Below are positions 35,573 through 46,108 of a stretch of DNA of 64,000 bases, piece by piece. Source of the stretch: Pipra filicauda (lineage: Eukaryota > Chordata > Aves > Passeriformes > Pipridae); the NCBI RefSeq assembly GCF_003945595.2, contig NW_024104894.1, forward strand, positions 62,001 to 126,000, written 5' to 3'. A program made the translations under genes and the position numbers. Below the pieces are notes generated by a model that was given only the letters and a program-made list of their open reading frames with translations, was not told where the DNA came from and ran no database searches. The number at the start of each line of letters is the position of its first letter. The stretch's first letter is position 1.

Positions 35573-35850
35573 TCATAGAATGGTTTGGGTTGGGAGGGAC
35601 CTTCAAGATTATCCAGTTCCACCCCCTGCCATGGGCAGGGACACCTTCCCCTATCCCAGGTTGCTCCAACCTGGCCTTGGACACTCCCAGGGATCCAGGG
35701 GCAGCCACAGCTTCTCTGGGAATTCCATCCCAGCCCCTCCCAGGGAAGAATTCCTTCCCCATATCTCATCCATCCCTCCTCTCTGTCAGTTTAAAGCCAT
35801 TCCCCCCCATCCTATCAGTCCCTGCCCTCGTAAAAGTCCAGCTTTGACTT
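35573..35850 (-). mobile_element. CR1 LINE 3' part
   Basis: TCATAGAATGGTTTGGGTTG through GCAGCCACAGCTTCTCTGGG to CCCTGCCCTCGTAAAAGTCC. Typical CR1 order on the minus strand over about 280 bp. Confidence 0.93.
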
Positions 35851-36118
35851 TGCCATTGAACCCTCTTTGATCTCCAGGGAAAGCTGAACTTGATGAAAGA
35901 TGGAGAGCTGAGATCAACCCTGAGCAGCCTCTGCAGCCAGAAGGGGCTGGGGAGACTCTCCCCAAAACCACACGAGAGTTCAGGGTGAGTAAGAGGAGAA
36001 AAATCCAGGAGGAATAATAATTGAGTGAAGGATAAAGGGACAAAGTGAGTAAATCACAATCTTTATGCAGGGATAATATTTCTTACTGCCCAAAGAGAAT
36101 ATTAAGCTACTGCCTAGG
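35851..36118. other. Unique non-coding DNA
   Basis: Unrecognised sequence upstream of the A(32) run. Confidence 0.45.

Positions 36119-36150
<32 letters not shown>
36119..36150 (+). repeat. A(32) homopolymer
   Basis: Thirty-two A residues without interruption. No AATAAA signal precedes it at a suitable distance and no gene-like sequence lies upstream, so a processed pseudogene tail is not supported. Confidence 0.95.
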
Positions 36151-36151
<1 letters not shown>

Positions 36152-36798
36152 CACTAAGCAGAAAAAGTTATTAAGAAAAGATAATAGAGGGAAGGGAATA
36201 TTATGCTGATTCTCCCAACAGTTATGAATGAGTATAGATACACTGTCTGTGATAAAAGAAACACATTTCTCCGAAGGGAATTGAAAAAAATAAACAGTCA
36301 TTGCCAAACACTGAGCTGTCTTTCAAATGCTGAGCACCAAAATAACCCACCTTTTCAAGTCTGGTGTTGATAAGTCCTAATCGGACCCTTTGAGTCATAA
36401 AAACATTTGCAGATTTCGATCTCCTCGTGGAGGAGCAATAAATCAAAAAGATGGGACAGACACTCCTTCAGGAGCAGGCCCTGCATCAGTCGTGTAGCAC
36501 TTAAAAATAAAAGTGCCAAAGGAAAACCTGTCTGGTGTGTGGTGTTTGCAGCAGATCAAGTGTTCCTGGTTTGTGACAGTAATCAACGGGGCTGTGGAAG
36601 CAGCTCCTGGGCAAAAGCTCCAGAATTAGAAAATCAAAGGGTGTCTCCACGCTGCAGGAGTCAATTGGCTGCACTGAAGGAGGGGCTTGTCAAATACAAA
36701 ATAAAATTGGGTGTTTTTTCAAGTTCACCCCCCCGTCTTGAGGCGGGTTTTGAGTGTTCCTGGCTGAAGTTCCTGCAGCTGGGCAGCGGTCCCTTAAA
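36151..36798. other. Unique non-coding DNA
   Basis: The AT-rich first half (36150-36420) looks preserved. No gene. Confidence 0.4.
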
Positions 36799-37082
36799 CC
36801 AGGGAAGGTTTTTGTGGTGGAAACTGCTGCAAATCAGCTGCCCAAGGGAGTCATTCCCTCAGTCCTTGGCTGGGGGACACTCAGCAGGGACAAGGAATGG
36901 CACAGGGACAGTCACTGGGAATGGCAGGGCAGGGATGGAGGTGGGATTTGTGTTCAGCTCTGCTGAGACCCCAAATGAAAAGTCTGTTTAAATCCTGCCT
37001 TGTGCCAGAATTGGGCATCAGCAGCTGGGTGGAAAAGGTGGAAAACACACAGTGAGGGAGGTTTTGAGCTGCACAAACTCTT
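36799..37082 (+). repeat. Direct duplication, copy 1
   Basis: A 284-bp block from CCAGGGAAGGTTTTTGTGGT to GAGCTGCACAAACTCTT. It recurs at 37464-37745 with only scattered substitutions. Confidence 0.95.
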
Positions 37083-37463
37083 CTGCTGTGCTAACCCACC
37101 TGTGGAAGGCTCCCTGCTCTCTAAATCTCTAATGTGCCCTCATTAATCACTGCTGCAGCATCTGCTGCCTTGTCCTGCTGACAGGGCCACATCCTGCCCC
37201 AGGAGCACAGAAAGACCTTTATTCTGGCCCCATTCTGTGCCAGGGGATGTGCCAGTGTCAGCTCCACACTGCACAAGCAGGGTCACAGTTCTTCCTCAGG
37301 AAGATGGGCCAGCCTGGAGCTGGGGAGTGGGATTTTCCAGGCTCTCAGAAGAGGAGGAGCTGGGTGAAGTTCGATGGTACAGAGGAGTTCAGAGATCATG
37401 GTCCTCCCTGACCTGGAAATTTTGACACTCCCTGCAGGTTTTCCCCTAAAAAGGTCCTTTCCC
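37083..37463. other. Spacer between direct duplication copies
   Basis: About 380 bp of unique sequence, not repeated elsewhere that I could see. Confidence 0.5.
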
Positions 37464-37745
37464 AGGGAAGGTTTTTATGGTGGAAACTGCTGCAAATCAG
37501 CTGCCCAAGGGAGTCATTCCATCAGTCCTTGGCTGGGGGACACTCAGCAGGGACAAGGAATGGCACAGGGACAGTCACTGGGAATGGCAGGGCAGGGATG
37601 GAGATGGGGTTTGTGTCCAGCTCTGCTGAGACCCCAAATGGAAAGTCTGGTTAAACCCTGCCTTGTGCCAGAACTGGGCATCAGCAGCTGGGTGGGAAAG
37701 GTGGAAAACACACAGTGAGGGAGGTTTTGAGCTGCACAAACTCTT
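37464..37745 (+). repeat. Direct duplication, copy 2
   Basis: Second copy of 36799-37082, about 664 bp downstream, in the same orientation. I see roughly a dozen substitutions (for example GGTTTGTGTCCAGC against GATTTGTGTTCAGC). Confidence 0.95.
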
Positions 37746-38223
37746 TACGCCAGAGAGACCCCAGGAGTTGATAATGTTGGGAGAAGCTTGGAAAAAGGCT
37801 GTAAAGAACAGCCCTGATGTGGCAAAGGTTGTAGGGAAGTCCCAAGGAAGAGGGTTCAGCTGTGGTTGATGCTCCAGTGTGTGGCCTGGATCCCAAAGCC
37901 AGGCTCAGGGAGTGCCTGGAAGGAAATAGGGATGGATTTGGTCTTCCCAGAGGTGCCAAAGGGCTCCTGGCTGGTTCCCAACAAGGGCAGCATCTGCTCC
38001 TGTGCAAGGTGTCTCCAGAGGTGGGAGAAACATCCTCATGCCATGGGAGGGAGTGATGGCCAGCTCTGAACTCCCACTGGAAGGTGGGGAAGAGCATTTC
38101 CCAACTTCTGTGCAGGTTTGCTGGGACAAAGAGCAGAGGAATTGGGGTTTCTTTGCTGCACTGTTGTGATGAGGAAAAATTGATTGTGGCCATTTGGTTT
38201 ATATGGAAAGAAGGGCTCTTCTT
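37746..38223. other. Unique non-coding DNA
   Basis: No gene or known repeat. Confidence 0.45.
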
Positions 38224-38640
38224 ATCACAGAATTCTGGAATGGTTTGGGTTGGAAGGGACCTTCAAGAGCATCCAGTGCCATCCCCTGCCATGGGCAGGG
38301 ACACCTTCCACCAGCCCAGATTGCTCCAACCTGGCCTTGGGCACTTCCAGAAATCCAGGGGCAGCCACAGCTTCTCTGGGAATTCCATCCCAGCCCCTCC
38401 CCACACTCAGAGGGAGGAATTTATTCCCAGTATCCCATCTAACCCTGCCCTCTGGCAGTCTGAAGCCATTCCCTGTGTCCTGGCACTCCAGGCCCTTTTA
38501 AATAGCCTCTCTCCACCTTTTTTGTAGGTCCTGGAAGGCCCCAGTGAGGTCACCCCAAAACCTGCCTCCTCCAGGCTGCACAACCCCAATTTTCCCAGCC
38601 TTTCCTCTCAGCAGAGCTGCTCCATCCCTCTGAATCCACT
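38224..38640 (-). mobile_element. CR1 LINE 3' part
   Basis: ATCACAGAATTCTGGAATGG, GTTGGAAGGGACCTTCAAGA, CACAGCTTCTCTGGGAATTC, CCCTGCCCTCTGGCAGTCTG, CCTCCAGGCTGCACAACCCC: CR1 on the minus strand reaching the ORF2 end region. Confidence 0.93.
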
Positions 38641-40767
38641 CCCCTGCACTCCCTCCCTCCTCAGCTGTTATTCTTTTCATTTGGAGACCTGATTGAAAAA
38701 TAAAGGCTTTTTTTTTGTTTGCCTTTCCCACCTCTTTCTGGAATGAGCTCTGCTCTCCAGGCACGGGCTCCTCCACGTTTTGGAAGGCTCAGATAACTGC
38801 TGGGTGCAGAACTGGGGAGGGATTAGTGTCTGTGGCTTAGACATGTGTTGGGTGTGTATGGCTGGGCTAAATCCCCCCAAAATCCCCTGGAGATGTGCCC
38901 CGAGATCCTCCTGCAAATCCAACCTGGGAGCAAAGGTGCTCCTGCCCAGCTGGTGGACAGGGAGGAACTTGTGTGTGTTGCTACTCCAGAAACCTCTCTT
39001 AAAATAGCATTTTAATTGCTATTACAGTTGCTCTGCTGTTAGTCTGACATCTGGCTGAGATCAGCCACTTCCTAATTTCAGTTTAGGATTAAACCCTGCC
39101 TATCCCTGCACCAGTGAGTGATGGGAACAAACTGGGCCTTCCCTCCAGGGCAGCTCTCTGATGACTTGGGCTCATGGAGCAGCAGCAGCTCTTCAGCCCT
39201 TTTGCCCCTGGGGAATTCAGTGGCACAGGAAAAAGCAAAAATGTGTCTTTAATCCTTTTTTTTCTGAGCCCTTTTGGACCAACTGAGGAGCTAATTAATG
39301 ATCCACAGGGCCCAACCCTCACCAGGGTGCAGTAAGTGATGGGAAGCCTCTGTTTCCCTGGGGAACTCTGAGCCATCACCTTCCTCTCTCTCAGTCCATT
39401 CAGGATTCACAAAACCCAGTGTCCTGTGAGTGAAAATCTACTGTAAAAGAATTATCACCCGTTTTATTCATTAGTATCATTCCAATGTAAAGCTCAGGGT
39501 TTGATTCTTGAATTAATTGCTTATTCCCTTTCAGGCTGTGCTTCCTTACTGTTGAACTCTGCAGCAAACAGGGATATTTTTCCCAGACAGCAGCTCACAC
39601 AGTGGTATTCCCACTGCTTCCCACTAAACAGGGTGGCAGCTGCAAGGCCATTTGGACATTTTAGGTTTCCAGGGCATGTGCAAATTCTGTTGGATGTTGT
39701 TCTGCTCCCTGTGGGAAGCAGTTTGTGTTTCTCTGACAACATTTTGGGGGGTGTGTCACGGACTCCTTGACTCCTCTAACACTTCAGAATTCCAGTGTTG
39801 TTTATTTTCGGGCACCTGAGCTGGTTTTTTCATCTGTTTTATGATTTGCATGTTGGTTTTGGGCCAACAGAGCCTGGATTTAAGTGTCCTGATGGATGGA
39901 AACGAGAGAGCACAGGGAAGGGTCAACTGGGAAAGGTTTGGCTCTCAAGTCTGTTGGAAGGATTGGGATGATTTACAGGGAATGTGCATTTTTAAACTGG
40001 CACAACTCTCAGCCTGGTGTGTCCACACCCATCCAACAGATCCACATCCATCCTTCAGCCCAGTTATTCCAGTAACAGCAACTCCCAGGGATGTGCTGAC
40101 ACAAGGCTGGGAAATGGTTCCCTGGGAGAGCTGTTTTTACCTGCTCTCTTTTCTGCCTTTATTAAAATTTAGCCTATAATTTCCATAAAATATGGCTACT
40201 TTAATAAAAAGGAAATTTGGTAGTTAAAGAAACAAGCACTGCAGTAAGAACTGAGGGGAGCCTGGTTCCTTCAGCTGACTTTGAATTCCATTAATTGATA
40301 CCCCTTTAAATGAACATTTGCTGGGGTGGACATGAAGGAAAAAACTAAAATGGTGGCTTTTTAATTTTAATGGCTTCAATTTAATGGTTTCAATTTAATG
40401 GTTTCATTTTAATGGCTTAAAATTCCTTGGTGCTCCAGAGCTGCCTGTTTGGCACAGCCTGTGGTAACTTGTATTTGCATTTTGGAGGCAAAATTTGGTG
40501 TGGCTGGTCTTGCCTTTGTGTCAGAGATGCCCCAGAGCAGGAGTCCCTGTGACTGCAGCCTCTGCCTGCATTGATTAGCTGCTCTTGGGCTGGCTGTTTA
40601 ATTAGTGTTAACCAGCCCAGGCTCATTTGAGCAGACAGACACCTGGAAGCTCTGTGGGTTTCCACGTGGCAGGAATTGATGTTTGGGTTAGGAATGACCT
40701 TTCCCAGCACACTCCACCTGCAGAGATATTCAAACCCACCAGAGCGGGTGCTGGGGGTGTAAATCCC
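38641..40767. other. Unique non-coding DNA
   Basis: No gene. A small array AATTTAATGG(T/C)TTC lies at about 40366-40418. The rest is ordinary unique sequence. Confidence 0.45.
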
Positions 40768-40832
40768 AGGATCACAGAGTCAGCCAGGTTGGAAAAGACC
40801 TTTGGGATCATCGAGTCCAACCCAGTTGTGGT
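40768..40832 (-). mobile_element. CR1 LINE 3'-end fragment
   Basis: AGGATCACAGAGTCAGCCAG, GTTGGAAAAGACCTTTGGGA, TCATCGAGTCCAACCC. The same subtype as the CR1s at 18062 and 41073. Confidence 0.88.
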
Positions 40833-40918
40833 TTATCCATCACTGGGAAGATGCAACAAAACCCACCTGGAGGGTGGAACAAATTTATTTCATGTTTGCA
40901 AATAACTTCATGTGGTGA

Positions 40919-41072
40919 CCAGAGGAGGCACCAAGAGATCCTGTTTTGTCTCTGTCATTACCCTGCAAAGGGACCTTCTGCCCCCTCCCCTGCCTCAGTT
41001 TCCCCATTTTCCATGGAAGGAGAGACTCTTCCCTCCCTGTGTGGGAATGTCCTGCTCTGTTGGTGCACGACA
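40919..41072 (-). repeat. 159-bp non-CR1 segment, copy C
   Basis: Third copy of the segment at 17902. It begins at exactly the same base (CCAGAGGAGGCACCAAGAG) and runs to GGTGCACGACAC. It lacks about 6 bp relative to copy A (GATCCTGTTTTG against GATCCAGGGGCTGTTTTG). The flank left of 40919 is unrelated to copies A and B. Confidence 0.88.
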
Positions 41073-41500
41073 CAGGATCACAGAGTCAACCAGGTTGGAA
41101 AAGACCTCTGGGATCATCGAGTCCAACCTGTGACCCAACCCCACCTTGTCCCCCCCACCATGGCACTGATGCCACATCCAGGCTCTGCTCAAACCCCTCC
41201 AGGGACGGGGACTCCCCCCCCTCCCTGGGCAGCCCATTCCAAGGGCTGATCCCTCTCTCTGGGAAGAACTTCTTCCCCAGGGCCAACCTAAACCTGCCCT
41301 GGGGCAGCTCCAGGCTGTGCCCTCTTGTCCCACTGCTGGTTCCTGGGAGCAGAGCCCGACCCCCCCCGGCTCCCCCCTCCTGGCAGGGAGTTGCAGAGAG
41401 TGAGAAGGTCTCCCCTGAGCCTCCTCCTCTGACCACTGTCTCTGTAAAGCACTTCTTCCTGATGTCCAACCCTGGACTGGGCTCCAGCTCCTCCCCAGCT
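41073..41500 (-). mobile_element. CR1 LINE with ORF2 end remnant
   Basis: Near-identical to 18062-18410 up to the CCCTCTTGTCC/CCCTCATGTCC point. It then follows the CR1 consensus through GGGAGTTGCAGAGAGTGAG. The minus strand retains RRRLRGDLLTLCNSLPGG. After about 41430 the order changes (AAGCACTTCTTCCTGATGTC), suggesting an internal join. Confidence 0.88.
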
Positions 41501-42889
41501 GAGCCTCCGGCGCTTTTCCTCCCTGCAACCTGTTGAGAAGCAAATGCTCAGGAGCCATTCCCGCTGATCCCTTCTGCCGTTTGCCACGGGCTTTTCCAGC
41601 CCTTCTGTCGGCAGAGGGTCCAGCTGGCTTGGGCTGGCAGGGCCAGGCAGCCCAGGGATGTTGGCTCCATCAGCTGGGAGCAGGGTGATCTGGGCTGACA
41701 CTGATGGATGCTGGACGGGGAGCACTGGAGCAGGATGCTCTTGGAGCAGCGCACTGCAGGATTGGAGCGCTGGCCGAGGCTCTGAGACCTCCAGTCCTGG
41801 AGCAGCTGCACAGTAACAACCCCAGGCTTCATCAGCCCTCTTTCAGAGCATCGTTTGCCACGAAGATCTTGATTTTTGGCATATTTGGGTAGAGAAGTTT
41901 GGGGCAGTTTTCAAGCCAAAGCGCTCGGTGCCGAGTGTGTAAACGGGGATTTCATTGCACGGCTTCCCTGGCACAGGCAGAGGGTTCTCATTGCTCTCAG
42001 GAATTCAGGAACCCTAAAGGTTAAGCCTGTGGGGTGTTCTCAACCCTGTAAAAATTAATGTGGTGACATTTAACTGCTAATAAAAAAAAAAAAAAATTCA
42101 TATTTTGCCTTCCCACACCCTCCCTCCCCCCCTTTTTCCTTGGAAAACCACACGAGTTGTTTGCTTTGCAGTGATGGCTATTTCAAATTATTTTAAGAGA
42201 AATCAGGACCTTCCTGTTAATTTCTTGGACAAGAAAGGCTTTTGACATATTTGGCTTCTTAAAAATATCTTTATTTATTTACCAACTCAATGCAAGAAAT
42301 GAGAGAATAACCCTGGTTTGGGGGCTTGGACCATAATCCCATGAAATCTTTTCCCCCCAGGCTCTAGATTATGATTTTTCTCTTTTCCTCCTCCTGTTTT
42401 CATCCTTTTTTCCCCCCTCTCTTTTTTCCTCCACAACAATTAAATCCAGAACTGTTAATATCAGTTATACTTTCCATAAAAATCAGTCCATTCATCAGAA
42501 TAAATAACCACTCTCTCAAATGATGATAACAAAAAACAGCTGAGTTAACACACATTTCCCTACCTTGTGAGGGGATGACTCTTGCAGGGCAGCATAAAAA
42601 CTGATTAATGCACTTTGGTTCCCCTGGTTGCCTTAAGAAATGGAAAATATTAATATTTTTCAATTAAATATTAAGAACAGCGAGGCAAGGGATGATCTGC
42701 TTGTGCAGTTTCCTAGAGCTGAGAGTTCTGATGAGGTGAAAAGCCAATCGATCTTCCATTTCAATTAATTTAAGAGTTTCAATTCTATAGAGTCAAATGC
42801 ACAGAAACAAGCTCGACGTGAGGTAGAAATTCAGGGACACGGTGCAGGTGCCTTATTTTGTGGAACTCCCTGTCAAACATTCAGGAAAA
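41501..42889. other. Unique non-coding DNA
   Basis: No gene. An A(14-15) run lies at about 42082. 42420-42800 is AT-rich and repeat-free. Confidence 0.45.
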
Positions 42890-43303
42890 TCCAGCCCAAA
42901 ATAACCCAGCCCAAAATAACCCAGCCCAAAATAACCCAGCCCAACAAACCCCAGCCCAACAAAACCCAGCCCAACAAAACCCAGCCCAACAAAACCCAGC
43001 CCAACAAAACCCAGCCCAACAAAACCCAGCCCAACAAAACCCAGCCCAACAAAACCCAGCCCAACAAAATCCAGCCCAAAAACACCCAGCCCAAAAAAAC
43101 CCAGCCCAAAATAACCCAGCCCAACAAAACCCAGCCCAACAAAACCCAGCCCAAAAAAACCCAGCCCAAAAAAATGCAGCTCAACAAAACAGTCCAACAA
43201 AACCCCAGCCCAAAAATATCCAGCCCAAAATAACCCAGCCCAAAAAAATCCAGCCCAACAAAATCCAGCCCAACAAAACCCAGCCCAACAAAACCCAGCC
43301 CAA
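42890..43303 (+). repeat. 15-bp CCCAGCCCAACAAAA array, ~27 copies
   Basis: About 414 bp of CCCAGCCCAACAAAA units, with blocks of CCCAGCCCAAAATAA and CCCAGCCCAAAAAAA variants. As 15 is a multiple of three and stops are absent, both strands carry long repetitive frames (QPNKTQ / WVLLG types). These are repeat artefacts. Confidence 0.97.
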
Positions 43304-43320
43304 TGTATTGGCTGCATTTT

Positions 43321-43390
43321 ATCAGGACTAATAAATCATTGATCCCAGCTGCCCATCAGGACTAATAAAACCCCTGATCCCAGTTGCCCA
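43321..43390 (+). repeat. ~35-bp tandem pair
   Basis: ATCAGGACTAATAAA...TGATCCCAG(C/T)TGCCC occurs twice in a row right after the 15-bp array. Confidence 0.9.
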
Positions 43391-43499
43391 CCAGCTCCCT
43401 GAGGAGAACAAGGATTTGGGATGGATCACTATTGACAGCCAGAGGGTACCAGGCTCTTTTCCAGCCCCTTTTTGGTAAACCTCTGCCTTCCTTTTGTAC

Positions 43500-43640
43500 C
43501 ATTTATTTTTATTTTTAATTCTCATAGCTTTTTTTTTAATTGTCATACCTTATTTATTATTATTTTTAATTCTCACAGCTTATTTTTTTTTTAATTGTCA
43601 CAGCTTATTTATTACTTTTTTTTTTTAAATTGTCATAACT
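43500..43640. repeat. T-rich imperfect array
   Basis: Repeated TTTTTAATTGTCATACCTTA / TTTTTAATTCTCACAGCTTA units separated by TTTATTATT. About four diverged copies. Confidence 0.85.
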
Positions 43641-43837
43641 TATTTCATCCCATTATGGAAAGCAAGTCCCTGGAGAGCAGCTCAGGCTGGCTTTGATCCA
43701 TGATGTTGTTTAGTCTTGTTTCACAAACCATTAGAGATGCTCAAGGATGTAAACCAAGAGATCCATCAGGGAAAGCCTCACCAGCCATTTGCTGCAGATG
43801 TCCCCCACGTCCTGATGGCAGTGGCAGGAGGCAGAAT

Positions 43838-43918
43838 CCTGAGAAAGCCTTTTTTTTTGTGCTAATAGAGCTCAGAATCTCAATAAAGTCCTTTTTTTGG
43901 GGCCAATAGAGCTCGGAT
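43838..43918 (+). repeat. ~40-bp tandem pair
   Basis: AAGCCTTTTTTTTTGTGCTA / ATAGAGCTCAGAATC followed by AAGTCCTTTTTTTGGGGCCA / ATAGAGCTCGGATGG. Confidence 0.8.
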
Positions 43919-44059
43919 GGAGTCTGGAGATCAGCAGGAGCCTCACTAAGATTGGCCCCAAACTCTGCTCTTCAGCTTCTCACCTTTAGGTTGGGATGGG
44001 CTTGTGGAGCCCTCAGAGATCCATGGAATGAGAGCTGGGAATAAACCCTGGGTGGCTGC

Positions 44060-44190
44060 TGGGATTGGGAATGTGTCCCTGCTCCTGATGGACAAGAGGA
44101 AACGGCCTCACGTTGTGCCAGGGAAGGTTCAGGCTGGATAGCAAGGAAAATTTCTTCATCCAAAGGATTGTCCAGCCCTGGGGATTCAAA
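44060..44190 (+). mobile_element. CR1 LINE internal fragment
   Basis: GACAAGAGGAAACGGCCTCA, CGTTGTGCCAGGGAAGGTTC, AATTTCTTCATCCAAAGG. This is the mid-3' part of CR1, cut before the tail. Confidence 0.82.
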
Positions 44191-44197
44191 AGAGGAA

Positions 44198-44455
44198 TTG
44201 TTCCCTGGGAAGCTGCTTTGACTTGGAGCTTTATTTACTGGGAAGGCAAAATTAATTAGAGAATGATTGCAGAGAAAAATCAGGCATCTGTGGGACAGTG
44301 TGGAGACAAATCCCTGCCTGGCAAACACAGGGATCCCATCCCTGGAAGTGTCCAAGGCCAGGTTGGACGGGGCTGGTGGAAGGTGCCCCTGCCCATGAAT
44401 GAGATGATCCTTGATGTCCCTTCCAACCCAAACCATTCCATGAGTCCATGTGCTG
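44198..44455. repeat. Arm 1 of an older inverted duplication
   Basis: Reverse complement of 46874-47150 at roughly 80% identity by eye. The shared stretch includes about 130 bp of non-CR1 sequence (GAGCTTTATTTACTGGGAAG, GAGAATGATTGCAGAG) plus a CR1 3' end. Confidence 0.88.
44330..44452 (+). mobile_element. CR1 LINE 3'-end fragment
   Basis: GGATCCCATCCCTGGAAGTG, TCCAAGGCCAGGTTGGACGG, CCCTTCCAACCCAAACCATT, CCATGAGTCCATG. Plus strand. Confidence 0.92.
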
Positions 44456-44457
44456 GT

Positions 44458-44682
44458 TTAGATGGGATATTGGGAAGGAATTCTTTCCTGGAAGGGTGAT
44501 GAGGGGCTGGGATGGAATTCCCAGAGAAGCTGTGGCTGCCCCTGGATCCCTGGAAGTGTCCAAGGCCAGGCTGGAGCAACCTGGGCTAGTGGGAGGTGTC
44601 CCTGCCCATGGCAGGGGTGGAACTCCATGGTCTGTAAGGTCCTTCCAAGCCAAACCATTCCAGAATTCCATGGTTCTATGAA
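44458..44682 (+). mobile_element. CR1 LINE 3'-end fragment
   Basis: GATGGGATATTGGGAAGGAA, GGAATTCCCAGAGAAGCTGT, GGAGGTGTCCCTGCCCATGG, CCAAGCCAAACCATTCCAGA, ending in ATTCCATGGTTCTATG, two copies of the CR1 8-bp end repeat. It starts right at the end of the previous CR1. Confidence 0.94.
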
Positions 44683-44699
44683 GTTGAACATCTGGAAAG

Positions 44700-44882
44700 A
44701 GGATTAACACCAGGAATCTCTTCAACAGAACTGTGCAGGGCAGGGGTGGAGCCCCATCCCTGGGGGGATTTCCCAGCCCTGGGCATGTGGCACCTGGGGC
44801 CATGGGGCAGTGGTGGCCTTGGGAAATGGTTGGACTTGATGGTCTTACAGGTGTTTTTAACCCAACAATTCCGTGATCCTGT
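44700..44882 (+). mobile_element. CR1 LINE 3'-end fragment
   Basis: GGAGCCCCATCCCTGGGGGG, GGTTGGACTTGATGGTCTTA, CAACAATTCCGTGATCC. The fourth plus-strand CR1 piece in a row in this 800-bp stretch. Confidence 0.88.
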
Positions 44883-45385
44883 TCTGTTTTCCATCCGATA
44901 GGATGACACCCACTACACCCACCCTTGGGGAAGGACCCGCTCTGCCCCCGGTGCCTCAAAAGGACAATTTCTGTCCCAAATCCATGGCCACAAAGCCCCA
45001 TCTTCTTACTCAAGTGTTGCCAGTGGATGTATCCCCTGGGCTTCTCCTGGTTCCTCCTGGAGAGAAACATCAGGCACCAAAAATTCCCAGCAGTGTCTCG
45101 TGGCAGCAACATGAGCTGGATGGAAATATTCCACTCAGTTTGTGGCAGCTGCCAAACGTGGGGGGGGTTGAGGCAGTTTTTTTTTCTCCCTGGAAGTTTT
45201 GTTTCATCCCACAAGTGGGCAGAAAATAAAGCAGTGAGGAGTCCCAGCCCATCCCACCCCCCTGGCATTTGGTCTTGTTTTCCCAGCACTGAGGCACAGG
45301 AAGAAATGCGAAGGGAGGAATTTTTTAAGCTTCATTTTTTTGTGCATTTAGGTGAGTTTACTCCTTGAAATAATGCAAGGATTAG
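44883..45385. other. Unique non-coding DNA
   Basis: No gene or known repeat. Confidence 0.45.
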
Positions 45386-46108
45386 GGGGCTGGAGGAGGT
45401 GTGGGCTTGGCAATCTGTGGAATTAAAGCCAAACTGGAACATTCATTCTTACCAGGGCAAAAAGGGCTCTGAAGGGATTTTCTTTGCCAGGTCTTTTTGA
45501 TGGTCAAGAAGCTTCAAACTCCAGCTCAGCCACCTCCCTCCCACCCCTTGGTCCTTATTCCCAATATCCTAAAAAATGGCAACTCTAACAAACACGGTTT
45601 CATGGGAGGGTTGTGCTGATCAGGTATTTTTCTGTAGTCTTTTCCCCTTCTGAAAGCAGAGTATTATTTAAAGTGTCAGGTCCCAAAAATCTCCTAAATG
45701 ATGAGTTTGGAACAAGGGCAGGCCACAGGACTGAGGTGCTCTGAGGGGCTGGAGGAGATGTGGGATTGGCAATCTGTGGAATTAAAGCCAAACTGGATCA
45801 TTCATCCCTAGCAGGGCAAAAAGGGCTCTGAAGGGATTTTCTTTGCCAGGTTTTTTGATGGTCAAGAAGCTTCAAACTCCAGCTCAACCACCTCCCTCCC
45901 ACCCCTTGGTCCTTATTCCCAATATCCTAAAAAATGACAACTCTTAACAAAAACACTTTTATGGGAGGGTTGTGCTGATCAGGTATTTTTTCTGTAGTCT
46001 TTCCTGTGTAAAAGCAGAGCATTATTTAAAGTGTCAGGCCCCAAAAATCTCCTAAATAATGAGTTTGGAACAAGGGCAGCCCCCAGGATTTAGCTCTGAG
46101 GGTTCATC
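45386..46108 (+). repeat. 359-bp tandem duplication
   Basis: Two head-to-tail copies (45386-45744 and 45745-46108) starting GGGGCTGGAGGAG(G/A)TGTGGG and ending CAAGGGCAG...CTCTGAGGG. Differences are single bases and small indels (for example AAATGGCAACTC against AAATGACAACTC). The unit is not CR1. Confidence 0.96.

Noticed and set aside
36119..36150. Poly-A tail of a processed pseudogene
   Set aside because: No mRNA-like sequence or AATAAA signal upstream. Avian CR1 rarely makes poly-A retrocopies. A plain homopolymer fits.
42853..43331. Paired frames of NPAQ and GWVLLG repeats
   Set aside because: Direct translation of the 15-bp tandem array.
44252..45289. 345-codon minus-strand frame
   Set aside because: It crosses three antisense CR1 tails and unique DNA. 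Open by chance in G/C-rich repeats.
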